Part shown: positions 42,815 through 51,777 of the stretch, piece by piece
Position numbering within the stretch: the first letter of the stretch is position 1
Layout of the letters: every line of letters begins with the position of its first letter
Origin: JAPOKJ01 sp031421635
GTDB taxonomy: Bacteria > Pseudomonadota > Gammaproteobacteria > Burkholderiales > Burkholderiaceae_E
NCBI GenBank assembly: GCA_031421635.1
Contig: JANOPA010000072.1
Span: forward strand, 1 to 64,000
Length of the DNA: 64,000 bases
Direction: 5' to 3'
Translations under genes and position numbers: made by a program
Notes under the pieces: model-generated
The model's input: the letters and a program-made list of their open reading frames with translations, nothing else
The model's database searches: none
Told to the model about the DNA's origin: nothing

Positions 42815-44020
42815 TTAGACCCTTTCGATTATCGTAGCGATACCCATTCCACCTCCCACACAGAGCGTCACCAGGCCGCGTTTAAGGTTACGTCGCTCGA
42901 GTTCATCTAACAAAGTACCGATTAGGATCGCGCCCGTGGCACCGAGAGGATGACCCATTGCAATTGAGCCACCATTGACGTTAATCTTCTCGGCAGGGAT
43001 GTTCAGTTTTTTCATAAAGCGCAGCACCACAGAAGCGAAGGCTTCATTGCACTCAAATAAGTCAATGTCGTCGACTTTCAAACCCGCCTTGGCTAAGGCT
43101 TTTTCTGCGGCAGGTGTTGGGCCCGTCAACATAATGGTGGGGTCAGTGCCGGTAAGCGCTGTCGCTAAGACTCTTGCTCGAGGCTTGAGGTTCATTCGTT
43201 TTGCGATCTCTTCGCTACCAATCAATACCAGGGCTGCGCCATCTACGATCCCGGAAGAGTTTCCGGCGTGATGCACATGATGAATACGCTCGACTTCAGG
43301 ATATTTTTGTAATGCCACAAAGTCATAGCCCATGGCCCCCATCTTTTCGAACGAGGGTTTGAGCTGACCAAGACTGTCGACACTCGTCTCCGGGCGCACG
43401 GTCTCATCGCGATCAAGAATGAGTACACCATTGTCGTCAGTCACAGGAATAATTGATTTCGCAAAACGCTTGGCAGCCTGGGCGGCGGCCGCTTTGTGGT
43501 GTGAGTGCATTCCAAACTCGTCGACAATATCGCGTGAAAAGCCTTCGATGGTGGCGATCAGATCGGCGCCAATTCCCTGGGGCACAAAGCCAGTATTGAA
43601 GTTGGTTTCTGGGTCGTGGGACCAGGCTCCACCATCAGAGCCCATCGGCACCCGTGACATCGACTCCACCCCGCCTGCGATGATGAGGTCTTCCCAGCCG
43701 GACCGAACCTTTTGCGCCGCCAGGTTGACGGCTTCCAGTCCAGAGGCGCAGAAGCGGTTAATTTGCATCCCGGAAACTTTAAGGTCCCATCCGGCGGCAA
43801 GAGCCGCAGTTTTGGCGATGACCGAGCCTTGCTCGCCAACAGGACTGACTACACCCAGGACGACGTCTTCAATTTGTGAAGTATCGAGCTGATGCCTGTG
43901 CTGCATTTCGGTCATTAGTTGAGTGATCAGTTTGATCGGCTTAACCTCATAGAGCGAGCCGCTGCTCTTGCCCCTGCCCCGTGGGGTGCGGATTGCATCA
44001 AAGATAAAGGCTTCAGCCAT
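42815..44020 (-). CDS. Acetyl-CoA C-acyltransferase (thiolase)
   Basis: Thiolytic enzyme of beta-oxidation or ketone-body-like metabolism. The 401-residue protein has the nucleophilic Cys in QINRFCASGLEAVNLAAQKV (about residue 89), the His of the NVNGGSIAMGHPLGATGA loop and the second Cys in GLVTLCVGGGMGIATI. It resembles the degradative thiolase group (FadA/PcaF-like) more than the biosynthetic PhbA. The neighbouring acyl-CoA dehydrogenases and enoyl-CoA hydratase support an acyl-CoA degradation role. Divergent from the acyl-CoA dehydrogenase at 44118 (97-base gap). Confidence 0.92.
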   Translation of the reverse strand: MAEAFIFDAIRTPRGRGKSSGSLYEVKPIKLITQLMTEMQHRHQLDTSQIEDVVLGVVSPVGEQGSVIAKTAALAAGWDLKVSGMQINRFCASGLEAVNLAAQKVRSGWEDLIIAGGVESMSRVPMGSDGGAWSHDPETNFNTGFVPQGIGADLIATIEGFSRDIVDEFGMHSHHKAAAAQAAKRFAKSIIPVTDDNGVLILDRDETVRPETSVDSLGQLKPSFEKMGAMGYDFVALQKYPEVERIHHVHHAGNSSGIVDGAALVLIGSEEIAKRMNLKPRARVLATALTGTDPTIMLTGPTPAAEKALAKAGLKVDDIDLFECNEAFASVVLRFMKKLNIPAEKINVNGGSIAMGHPLGATGAILIGTLLDELERRNLKRGLVTLCVGGGMGIATIIERV

Positions 44021-44117
44021 GAGGGGCTCCTGTCCAAGAATGGGTGATTAATTGCAGTAGTCTAATCAATTTCTTGCTATCGTCCCAGCTAAGTAAACTA
44101 TTTTGAGAGCTTTGACC

Positions 44118-45272
44118 ATGATTGAACGCACGATTTTCAAATCTGAACATGACGATTTTCGAACCACGGTTCGGCGCTTCCTGGAAGCAGAGGTTGCACC
44201 GCACCATGAGTGCTGGGAAGAGCAGGGCTTTGTAGATCGTGAGGTGTGGCTTAAAGCGGGCGAGCAGGGGCTTTTATGTACCTCTATGCCGGAAGCTTAC
44301 GGCGGTTCGTCAGCCGATAAGCTCTTTTCGGTTGTCCTGTTCGAAGAGGTTGCGAGAATCAACGCTACCGGGCTTGGGTTCAGTTTGCACTCCGAAATCG
44401 TTGCACCCTATATTCTGAGCTACGGTTCCGAGGAACAAAAGCAACGCTGGCTCCCGAAAATGGCTCGAGGCGAGCTGATTGGTGCCATCGCCATGACCGA
44501 GCCGTCTGCGGGCTCTGATCTTCAAGGCATTAAAACTACGGCCACTAGGCAAGGCGATCATTACCTGGTCAACGGTTCCAAAACCTTCATCACCAATGGG
44601 TTTTTGGCGGATTTAGTCATTACCGTCGTGAAGACTAATCCTAGCGCTGGCGCGAAAGGCACCAGTCTCTTGATGCTCGAGCGTGGCATGCCCGGCTTCG
44701 AAAAGGGTAAGCGACTGAAGAAAATTGGCCTGAAAGCACAAGACACCTCTGAGCTATTTTTCGATAGCGTCAAAGTGCCCATCGCAAACCTCTTAGGTCA
44801 AGAAAATCTGGGCTTTGTTTATTTGATGCAAGAACTGCCGTGGGAACGGCTACAAATTGCGATCAGCGGCGTGAGCAGTGCTCAAGCTGCGATCGACTGG
44901 ACCGTTGAGTATGTCAAGCAGCGCAAAGTTTTCGGGAACTCCGTGGCTAGCTACCAGAACACTCGTTTCACCCTGGCCGAGGCGCAGACGGAGGTTCAAG
45001 TTGCACAAGTGTTTGTGGACAAGTGCATCGAACTTGTTCTAGCACGCAAACTGGACACGGCCACAGCCTCAATGGCGAAATATTGGGTGAGTGACTTGCA
45101 ATGCAAAGTGATCGATGAGTGTCTGCAATTGCACGGTGGCTACGGTTATATGTGGGAGTACCCCATTGCTCGAGCTTTTGCCGATGCTCGCGTGCAGCGC
45201 ATTTATGGTGGGACTAACGAAATCATGAAAGAAGTCATCACCCGCTCAATGGGCTTAGGTCTGCCGAAATGA
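44118..45272 (+). CDS. Acyl-CoA dehydrogenase
   Basis: FAD enzyme that inserts the alpha-beta double bond into acyl-CoA. The 384-residue protein shows the family signatures AIAMTEPSAGSDLQGIKT, YLVNGSKTFITNG, and the C-terminal QLHGGYGYMWEYPIARAFADARVQRIYGGTNEIMKE. The catalytic base Glu is in the IYGGTNEIMKE position, as in short- and medium-chain enzymes. ATG at 44118 is chosen with GAGAG upstream; five codons more are open. Its 3' end overlaps a response regulator fragment on the other strand by 18 bases. Confidence 0.93.
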   Translation: MIERTIFKSEHDDFRTTVRRFLEAEVAPHHECWEEQGFVDREVWLKAGEQGLLCTSMPEAYGGSSADKLFSVVLFEEVARINATGLGFSLHSEIVAPYILSYGSEEQKQRWLPKMARGELIGAIAMTEPSAGSDLQGIKTTATRQGDHYLVNGSKTFITNGFLADLVITVVKTNPSAGAKGTSLLMLERGMPGFEKGKRLKKIGLKAQDTSELFFDSVKVPIANLLGQENLGFVYLMQELPWERLQIAISGVSSAQAAIDWTVEYVKQRKVFGNSVASYQNTRFTLAEAQTEVQVAQVFVDKCIELVLARKLDTATASMAKYWVSDLQCKVIDECLQLHGGYGYMWEYPIARAFADARVQRIYGGTNEIMKEVITRSMGLGLPK

Positions 45273-45434
45273 GCGGTCGACAATACGTTGAATGAACTCG
45301 ATGCCGTCAATGTCGGGCATCTGTAGATCGCAGAAAATAAGTGAAATTGGGGTTTCGCCAACTTCAATGACCTTCAATGCCTGCGCAGCGTCCGTAAAAG
45401 CCTGCAACGACTGATGCCCAAGCCTCTTTGTCAC
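45255..45434 (-). pseudogene. Fragment of a response regulator receiver domain
   Basis: The 216 bases between the acyl-CoA dehydrogenase and the enoyl-CoA hydratase hold a minus-strand open stretch of 59 codons (GTG 45434 to TAA 45255). It reads ...RLGHQSLQAFTDAAQALKVI...SLIFCDLQMPDIDGIEFIQRIV, the middle of a receiver domain including the phospho-acceptor Asp in FCDLQMPDIDG. The N-terminal Asp pair is absent, and the sequence ends right after helix 3, so neither the conserved Lys nor an output domain exists. It cannot be a working regulator. A possible old start (ATG 45459, MRSIGVP) lies upstream in another frame. It overlaps the 3' end of the dehydrogenase by 18 bases. Confidence 0.6.
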
Positions 45435-45488
45435 TCATCGGCACGCCGATCGAGCGCATGGCGCGCGAGTTGGTACTTCCCGGCAGAT

Positions 45489-46277
45489 TTACTTGCCCTG
45501 GAATTCGGCGGGACGTTTGGCAAGGAACGCAGCAACGCCTTCCTTAAAATCGTGAGTTTGAGCGGCCTGATCTTGCAGTTCGGCTTCAAGATCAAGTTGC
45601 TGGTCGAGTGAATTCTCGCCACTCTCGTTAAGTGCCTGCTTAATGAGTGCGTAGGCCTTGGTGGGTTGCGTCGCCATGTGCTTGGCGAGTTTTGTAGCTT
45701 CGGCCAGCAATTGATCATCTGGAAATATTTTCCACACCATGCCGTAGCGAAGCGCATCGTCTGCTGAAATTTTATCGGCCAGCATAGCGAGTGCACGGGC
45801 CCGCACATTGCCGACATAGCGCGGCAGAAAATAAGTACTGCCTGCATCCGGAATTAGACCGATTTTGGCAAAGGCCTGCAAGAAGCTTGCCGACTGCCCA
45901 GCAAGCACAATATCGCCGCTAATCGCAAGGCTCATTCCTGCACCCGCGGCGACGCCATTCACCGCGGTGATCACAGGCTTGGGTAGGCCTCGAATTTTTT
46001 GTATGTAAAGGTTATGTCCCTTGCGCAAAGTCTCGGAAGGGGTGCGCACGCTGCGCGCTCCTGAAGCGTTGAGATCGGCACCTGAGCTAAAGCCACGGCC
46101 TGCACCGGTAATGACAATAGCGCGCACGGCCGGATCGGCGCCGGCCCGATCCAAATAGGCGATCAGAGCCTGCACGATGTCATCATTCAGGGAATTGAGT
46201 GACTCAGGTCGGTTAAGTGTCAAGGTCGCGACCGCGTTTTCCAATTGATAAAGCACGGCGTTATTGAATTCGGCCAT
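45489..46277 (-). CDS. Enoyl-CoA hydratase/isomerase family protein (PaaG-like)
   Basis: A 262-residue crotonase-fold enzyme. The oxyanion-hole segments are GRGFSSGADLNASG and VNGVAAGAGMSLAISGD. At the second catalytic site the sequence is IPDAGSTYFLPR with Asp, a feature of PaaG (ring-epoxide isomerase of phenylacetate breakdown) and related isomerases rather than of classical hydratases with two Glu. No other paa gene is nearby, so phenylacetate use is not supported by context. Located 32 bases after the acyl-CoA dehydrogenase gene and likely co-transcribed. Confidence 0.85.
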   Translation of the reverse strand: MAEFNNAVLYQLENAVATLTLNRPESLNSLNDDIVQALIAYLDRAGADPAVRAIVITGAGRGFSSGADLNASGARSVRTPSETLRKGHNLYIQKIRGLPKPVITAVNGVAAGAGMSLAISGDIVLAGQSASFLQAFAKIGLIPDAGSTYFLPRYVGNVRARALAMLADKISADDALRYGMVWKIFPDDQLLAEATKLAKHMATQPTKAYALIKQALNESGENSLDQQLDLEAELQDQAAQTHDFKEGVAAFLAKRPAEFQGK

Positions 46278-46309
46278 TTTAGGTTCCTTAAGTATTTGCG
46301 TTTACTACC

Positions 46310-47503
46310 TTACATTATCCCGAGTTTTCGAGCGGCAAGGTCATTCAAGATTTCTTCTGCACCGCCGCCGATCATCATGACTTTGACCTCACGATAGATG
46401 CGCTCGCAACGGCCGCCGCGCATAAAGCCACTGCCACCCAGTATTTGTACCGCAGTATCTGCGCAATCACGCATCACTCGAGCCGCATGGTTTTTCACCA
46501 AACTTATTTCACCAACCGGTGACTCGCCCGCATCGACTCTTTGCGCCAGAATCATCAAATGTGACTGCACTGGAAGAATATCGTCGATCATGCGCACAAT
46601 TTTTTGCCGGACGACTTGGTGCGACATTAATGTTTGCCCAAACGTTTTTCGCTCCTTGGCCCATTGCAAAGCTTCCTCCACGCACACTTGAGCAAAGGCT
46701 ATAGCTTGAGTCGCCATGCCAAGGCGCTCGGCGTTAAAGTTGCTCATGACAATACCAAAGCCTCGGTTCTCCTCGCCCAGGAGATGGCCCTTCGGAACAA
46801 AAACATCATCGAAAAACAGGCTTGCGGTGTCGGACGCCCACCACCCCGTTTTTTTGAGTGCCTGCCGGGTAAAGCCAGGGCTATCCCGGTCTACCAAAAA
46901 CACGGAAACCCCTGCCGCCCCAGGGCCACCGGTGCGCGCGGCAATCACATAAAAGTCTGCACGCATGCCGGAGGTAATAAATATCTTGCCGCCACTCAAG
47001 CGGTAGCCACCATCACAGGCGACGGCCTTGGTGGTGAGTTGGGCGACGTCGGAGCCCCCTGAGGGTTCGGTGATGCCTAAGGCACCAATCGCTTCCCCGG
47101 AAAATAGTTTGGGTAAAACCTTTTCCTTGATCGCCTCACTGCCCCCCAAGAGAATCGGTTGCACCATGATGGTGTGGCTCATGAGACTGGCATTGATGCC
47201 GCCAGCGCCCGCTTTCGAGAGCTCACAGGTGGCAATCATGCGGGTCAATTGGTCGCAGGGCGTGCCACCATATTTTTCGGGATAACCCAAGCCTTGCAAG
47301 CCGATGGCCGCCGCTTTGCGATAAAGCCCGCGGGGAAACTCTCCGGCCTCATCCCACTCATGGGCAAATGGACTGATTTCTTTTTCAACAAAGCGACGAA
47401 TGGCTTGTTGAAAAGCGCGATGATCTTCACTGGCGCCAGGCAGGCTACAAAGATCGAAAAAAGGCAGACTGGGAGCGAGGCTTGAGGCGATGGAGCTTGA
47501 CAT
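46310..47503 (-). CDS. Acyl-CoA dehydrogenase
   Basis: A 397-residue acyl-CoA dehydrogenase with ALGITEPSGGSDVAQLTTKA, YRLSGGKIFITSGMRADFYV and the C-terminal QILGGSGFMRGGRCERIYREVKVMMIGGGAEEIL. The substrate cannot be named. The last segment lacks the usual GT(N/S)E order (GGGAEEIL instead), but the Glu is retained. First gene of the pair with the PaaG-like enzyme. It differs clearly from the dehydrogenase at 44118, so the two likely serve different chain types. Confidence 0.92.
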   Translation of the reverse strand: MSSSIASSLAPSLPFFDLCSLPGASEDHRAFQQAIRRFVEKEISPFAHEWDEAGEFPRGLYRKAAAIGLQGLGYPEKYGGTPCDQLTRMIATCELSKAGAGGINASLMSHTIMVQPILLGGSEAIKEKVLPKLFSGEAIGALGITEPSGGSDVAQLTTKAVACDGGYRLSGGKIFITSGMRADFYVIAARTGGPGAAGVSVFLVDRDSPGFTRQALKKTGWWASDTASLFFDDVFVPKGHLLGEENRGFGIVMSNFNAERLGMATQAIAFAQVCVEEALQWAKERKTFGQTLMSHQVVRQKIVRMIDDILPVQSHLMILAQRVDAGESPVGEISLVKNHAARVMRDCADTAVQILGGSGFMRGGRCERIYREVKVMMIGGGAEEILNDLAARKLGIM

Positions 47504-47789
47504 GGTATGGTCGACTGAATCTAGTGGAGGATTTCGTTAATTCGCGTTGCCAGCCTACCAGGCCGACGTGTTCAGATTAACCTCGATCATAAGCTTGCTT
47601 GAAGAGATCTGCACTACGTCTTGGGTGTGAATGGTTTTAAAGGTGTCCTTCGACCACAAGCGCAACTGGCCGTGCTGGAGTCATTTCAATCAAACGATCG
47701 CGCCTGATGAGTTTGTTCAATGGAGCGTTAAAGTGGTCACTTGAGTGGCTTCTCAGGAGCGGCCTCAGTCAACAAAGCAAGGAGTTCTC
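47504..47789. other. Intergenic region with possible gene remnant
   Basis: No intact gene. On the minus strand two adjacent open stretches in different frames look protein-like: one ends near 47650 (LNKLIRRDRLIEMTPARPVALV), and one of about 41 codons ends in TAG at 47555 (WSKDTFKTIHTQDVVQISSS...). They could be a frameshifted relic, but I recognise no family. AAGTG/CACTT arms near 47730 and AAGGAG before the M81 peptidase gene are the only other features. Confidence 0.3.
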
Positions 47790-49274
47790 ATGAAAATAGT
47801 CGTGGCCCAAATGAAACATGAGACCAATACTTTTTCACCCGTACCTACAAGACTAGAGCGCTTTTCGGGTGGGCGCGCGCAACCACTTGAGGGGCGCGCA
47901 GCCGTGGATGCCCTGAGCGGTACAGGCTCGGCCTCTGCCGCGTTGCTCGACCTCGCCCTCAGGGCCGGGGCTGAAGTTGATTTTGCCCTTGCCGCCAATG
48001 CACCCCCTAGTGGCCCGGTCGAAAATGATGCCTTTGACTATATGACGGGCAGAATTTGCGCTGCGGTCCGCACGGGTTGCGATGCGATTCTGCTAGATTT
48101 GCATGGCGCCATGGTGACCCGTAGCTTTGATGATGGTGAGGGCGAATTATTACGTCGCATCAGAGCCATCGCTCCCAAGGTCCCGATAGGCATCGCCCTC
48201 GATATGCACACCAATTTGTTTCCAGCGATGGTCGATCAATCAACCGTCATCGCTGGATACCAAACCTATCCCCATGTCGATATGTATGAAACCGGGCTGA
48301 GAGCGGCCGCGCCCATCATTGCCCTACTGCAAAAGCGTGCGCAACCGGTCATGGCTTGGGGCAATCGACCCATGTTGCCCCATGTCATGCGGCAAGGCAG
48401 TGACGATTCGCCGAACCACGAGTTGCAGGCCCGTTGCCGCGAAATGGAAGAGCAGGGTGCCTTGAGTGCGACCGTCTTTGTGGGCTTCCCCCATGCTGAC
48501 ATCACACATGCTGGTTTATCCGCCGTGGTGGTCACCGACGCCAATCCGGGCTTAGCCAGCCGCTATTGTGAAGAGCTCTTGCAAATGGCCTGGGCGCAAC
48601 GCCAAGCCTTTGTATACTCGGTCGAACCGCTTGCGCTGTCATTTGCACGGGCAGAGGAACTCGCTAATGCGCCGGGCGCAGGCCCGGTCGTATTACTGGA
48701 TCATTACGACAATTGTGCCTCTGGTGGCACCATGGACACAATGACCGTGCTAGGGGCCATCTTAGATGCAGGTCTAAGCAATGTCGCCGCCTTTGCGATC
48801 TACGATCCGGCCGCCGCACAGCACTTGGCGGCTGCTGGGGTTGGTGCAACCGTGACCTTGCCTCTCGGGGGTAACTTGGAGATGCCCAGTATCGGCCAAG
48901 TCGCAACTCCAAGAGTACTCACCGGGAAAGTTAAAAAAATATTCGATGGAACGTATCGCAATGAAGGCCCGATGGGGCGCGGTGAAGAAGTGAATATGGG
49001 CCTGTCCGTTGTGCTGGATACTGGCAAGGTGGAGATTGCGATCATTTCTCGCCATGTTGAGCCGCACGATATCGCGAGCTTACGGGTGTTAGGAATTGAA
49101 CCCGAGAAGAAGCGCTTTCTGATGCTCAAGAGCCGTATTCATTGGCGCGCAGGTCTGCGGCGCTATGCCAAGGCGGTGGTCGAATGCGCGGGAGTAGGGG
49201 TGTGTACTTCGGATTACAGCACCTTGAATTTCAAACGAGTTCGGCGTCCGATTTTTCCGCTGGATGCGATCTAA
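47790..49274 (+). CDS. M81 family metallopeptidase (MlrC / microcystinase C type)
   Basis: A 494-residue protein of the M81 family, named after MlrC, which degrades the products of microcystin breakdown; most members have unknown substrates. Conserved residues are seen in MKHETNTFSPV near the start, LDLHGAMVTRSFDDGEGELL, DMHTN, and DHYDNCASGGTMDTM. The C-terminal IISRHVEP segment is also conserved. The protein is probably cytoplasmic: no signal peptide. AAGGAG precedes ATG 47790 by 5 bases. A TauE/SafE permease follows after 8 bases, so the two form an operon, perhaps for an imported or exported small acid. Confidence 0.85.
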   Translation: MKIVVAQMKHETNTFSPVPTRLERFSGGRAQPLEGRAAVDALSGTGSASAALLDLALRAGAEVDFALAANAPPSGPVENDAFDYMTGRICAAVRTGCDAILLDLHGAMVTRSFDDGEGELLRRIRAIAPKVPIGIALDMHTNLFPAMVDQSTVIAGYQTYPHVDMYETGLRAAAPIIALLQKRAQPVMAWGNRPMLPHVMRQGSDDSPNHELQARCREMEEQGALSATVFVGFPHADITHAGLSAVVVTDANPGLASRYCEELLQMAWAQRQAFVYSVEPLALSFARAEELANAPGAGPVVLLDHYDNCASGGTMDTMTVLGAILDAGLSNVAAFAIYDPAAAQHLAAAGVGATVTLPLGGNLEMPSIGQVATPRVLTGKVKKIFDGTYRNEGPMGRGEEVNMGLSVVLDTGKVEIAIISRHVEPHDIASLRVLGIEPEKKRFLMLKSRIHWRAGLRRYAKAVVECAGVGVCTSDYSTLNFKRVRRPIFPLDAI

Positions 49275-49282
49275 AAATTAGG

Positions 49283-50032
49283 ATGGCCTTGGAAACAGTT
49301 TATTTCGCCTACGCGTTCATCGCGGTGATGGCCGTCCTCGCAGGTACGGTGGGCGGGGTCATTGGGTTTGGATCGTCTATTATCTTGATGCCAATCCTGG
49401 TCTGGGTTTTTGGCCCGAAACAGGCCGTGCCTATTATGGCCATATCTGCCTTGTTCGCAAACGGGTCTCGAGTTTTCATTTGGTGGCGGGAAGTTTCCTG
49501 GCCGCCCATTTTTTATTACTGTCTAGCGGGCATTCCCGCCGCAGCCATTGGTGCGCGGACCTTTGTGGAGCTGTCTCCCAAACTAGTGGAAGCGGTGCTC
49601 GGAGTTGTCCTCATTTTGATGATCCCTGCGCGTCGCTGGTTGGCCGCTAGAGACTGGACGCTCAAGGCCTGGCAATTAATTTTTCCGGGTTTAGTGATCG
49701 GCTATTTGTCCGGTTTAATGGTGTCGACTGGGCCTATCAATACGCCGTTTTTTCTGGCTCATGGTTTAGTGAAAGGAGCTTTTATTGGCACCGAAGCCTT
49801 AGCCTCACTGTTAGTTTTCGCCAGCAAAGCCTTAGTCTTACGAAACTACGCGCTCTTACCTGTGGACGCCATTATTAAAGGTGTTTTGGTGGGCATTGCC
49901 TTAACAGCAGGGGCCTTCATTTCAAAGCGAATTGTCGAACGAATTAAGGTCGAGCAGTTCAAGCTACTCATGGACGGCGTGTTGCTTTTCGCGGGCCTCA
50001 GTATGTTGCTGGCCATTGTGATGGACCGGTGA
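49283..50032 (+). CDS. TauE/SafE family membrane permease
   Basis: A 249-residue integral membrane protein with about eight helices. The first shows the family motif GTVGGVIGFGSSIILMPILVWVFG and the second repeat GLVIGYLSGLMVSTGPINTPFFLAHGL. TauE/SafE proteins move organic acids such as sulfoacetate, sulfite or related anions. The M81 peptidase-permease pairing suggests a common substrate, which is not identified. ATG at 49283 lies 8 bases after the peptidase stop; the longer frame from 49142 overlaps that gene and is not needed. Confidence 0.85.
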   Translation: MALETVYFAYAFIAVMAVLAGTVGGVIGFGSSIILMPILVWVFGPKQAVPIMAISALFANGSRVFIWWREVSWPPIFYYCLAGIPAAAIGARTFVELSPKLVEAVLGVVLILMIPARRWLAARDWTLKAWQLIFPGLVIGYLSGLMVSTGPINTPFFLAHGLVKGAFIGTEALASLLVFASKALVLRNYALLPVDAIIKGVLVGIALTAGAFISKRIVERIKVEQFKLLMDGVLLFAGLSMLLAIVMDR

Positions 50033-50042
50033 GGGGCACGGT

Positions 50043-50507
50043 TCAGTTGATGGGGAGCGCAGTCTTATAGCGCACCTGCTTTAAGGCGAAGGAAGATCGG
50101 ATTTTCTCAATGCCTTCAATGGGAGTGAGCCGGTCCAATATAAATCTTTCTAAAGCCGCAATATCGGGTACGGCAACGCGAATCAAGTAATCGCTATCGC
50201 CCGTCATGAGGTAGCACTCCATCACCTCATCACGAAGACTAATGCTTTGCTCGAAAGCCTCAAGCTCCGCCTTACCTTGTTGCTTCAGGCTGATGGAGAT
50301 AAAGACGTTTAGACCAAGACCGACTGCTTTGGGTTTGACGAGGGCGACATAACGGTCGATGACCCCTGACTTTTCCAGTGCTTTCACGCGCGCCAAGCAG
50401 GGCGAAGGGCTGAGGTGAACACGTTTGGCGAGTTCGACGTTACTGAGTGAGCCGTCAAGCTGAAGCTCTTTAAGGATTTTGATGTCAATGTTATCGATGG
50501 AATTCAT
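50043..50507 (-). CDS. Lrp/AsnC family transcriptional regulator
   Basis: A 154-residue regulator. N-terminal helix-turn-helix (about 4-60: IDIKILKELQLDGSLSNVELAKRVHLSPSPCLARVKALEKSGVI) and a C-terminal RAM effector domain (about 65-150, with VMECYLMTGDSDYLIRVAVPD). It is divergent from the Bug receptor gene and convergent with the permease, so it may control one of these units. Lrp members of this size commonly respond to amino acids. Confidence 0.93.
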   Translation of the reverse strand: MNSIDNIDIKILKELQLDGSLSNVELAKRVHLSPSPCLARVKALEKSGVIDRYVALVKPKAVGLGLNVFISISLKQQGKAELEAFEQSISLRDEVMECYLMTGDSDYLIRVAVPDIAALERFILDRLTPIEGIEKIRSSFALKQVRYKTALPIN

Positions 50508-50645
50508 GACGTCATTTTATGCTCAATATCCAACTTGCTAATCTTTCATAAACTCTCGGAGACATCGTTGAACTGCTAACCCCGTCCGCTACCAGAGTTG
50601 AGGCATACTGCCCGTCAAACTTGCGGGCGAACATTGGAGATTCTT

Positions 50646-51656
50646 ATGCGACTTATAAAACTTTTGCGGGGCGGACGACATTTCAGTGCGTGCTTTGCGA
50701 CTCTGGTCTTGAGCTCGCTACTGTTCACTCCCATACCTGCGAGTGCCGATCCTTCGACGGCTTACCCGAATAGAGCGATCAAAATTATTGTCCCGTTTCC
50801 GGCCGGTGGCACCGCCGATGTTTTGCCTCGGATCATTGGTCAGAAACTCAGCGAAAAATTTGGGCAGCCCGTCATCATTGAGAATCGAGCGGGGGCCGGA
50901 GGCAACATTGGTGCGGAAGCGGTCGATAAGTCAGCGCCGGATGGCTACACACTCTTGGCGACGCCACCTGCCCCGCTCGCGATTAATCAGAGCCTTTTCC
51001 GAACCTTGCCTTTTGATCCTGAGCGCTTTATGCCGATCACGGTGCTCGCTGCCGTGCCAAATGTTTTGGCGGTGAGAGCGAATATGCCAGCCACTTCGAC
51101 GGCAGGGTTTATCGCCTTGGCCAAGAAAGCACCCGGTGGTTTTAACGTGGCCACTCAGGGCAATGGCACCACTTCACATCTCTCCGCGTCAATGTTCAGT
51201 TCGCAAGCGGGTGTTCAGTTTGTCTACATCCCTTACAAAGGCACGACACCAGCGTTGGCCGATTTGATGGGCGGACAAGTGGACGTATTCTTCGACAATA
51301 TTGGTTCGATGCATAAGCATCATGAGACCGGCAAGACCAAAATCTTGGCTGTAGCAAGCATGAAGCGTAGTGCTCTTTTACCCGATATTCCCACTATTGC
51401 CGAGAGTGGCCTGCCCGGCTTTAATTCGTCAACCTGGTTCGCGATGGCGGCTCCTGCGGGCACGCCCCCTGAAATTGTTCAAAAGCTTCATGCGGCCATC
51501 ATTGAAGTCCTGAAGATGAAGGACGTTCAGGAAAAATTTACGGCGATCGGTGCAGACATTGTAGGAAATTCACCGAAGGAAATGCAGAGCTTTTTAATCT
51601 CGGAACGCCAGCGCTGGAAGAAAGTGATCGACCACGCTGGTGTGACCTTGAATTAG
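50646..51656 (+). CDS. Bug-family tripartite tricarboxylate transporter receptor
   Basis: A periplasmic solute-binding protein of 336 residues. A Sec signal peptide (about 1-36, ending PIPASA) precedes the mature domain, which begins YPNRAIKIIVPFPAGGTADVLPRIIGQKL. The Bug family is greatly expanded in Burkholderiales. The two membrane partners TctA and TctB are not in the window, so this is an orphan receptor; many members work with an unlinked permease. GGAG stands 7 bases before ATG 50646; the longer frame from 50598 is not needed. Confidence 0.92.
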   Translation: MRLIKLLRGGRHFSACFATLVLSSLLFTPIPASADPSTAYPNRAIKIIVPFPAGGTADVLPRIIGQKLSEKFGQPVIIENRAGAGGNIGAEAVDKSAPDGYTLLATPPAPLAINQSLFRTLPFDPERFMPITVLAAVPNVLAVRANMPATSTAGFIALAKKAPGGFNVATQGNGTTSHLSASMFSSQAGVQFVYIPYKGTTPALADLMGGQVDVFFDNIGSMHKHHETGKTKILAVASMKRSALLPDIPTIAESGLPGFNSSTWFAMAAPAGTPPEIVQKLHAAIIEVLKMKDVQEKFTAIGADIVGNSPKEMQSFLISERQRWKKVIDHAGVTLN

Positions 51657-51676
51657 GGCGTGTGCATCACTATAAT
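51648..51676 (+). promoter_or_regulatory. Sigma-70 promoter for the orphan aceE
   Basis: TTGAAT (51648-51653) and TATAAT (51671-51676) are separated by exactly 17 bases. The -35 box overlaps the last codons of the Bug receptor gene. The start would lie near 51683, about 95 bases before the aceE ATG. It makes aceE an independent transcription unit. Confidence 0.75.
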
Positions 51677-51777
51677 GCCGAAATTAAGTATAAATTCGAT
51701 ATTTAATGCTTTAAAACTGTGTTGTATCCCCCTAATTCAGCAACAGGTGCGGGCCAATTGTTCGTACACTTGCGCCT

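Noticed and set aside
45489..47503. Phenylacetate degradation cluster
   Set aside because: Only the PaaG-like enzyme resembles that pathway; no paaABCDE, paaK or paaZ gene is present.
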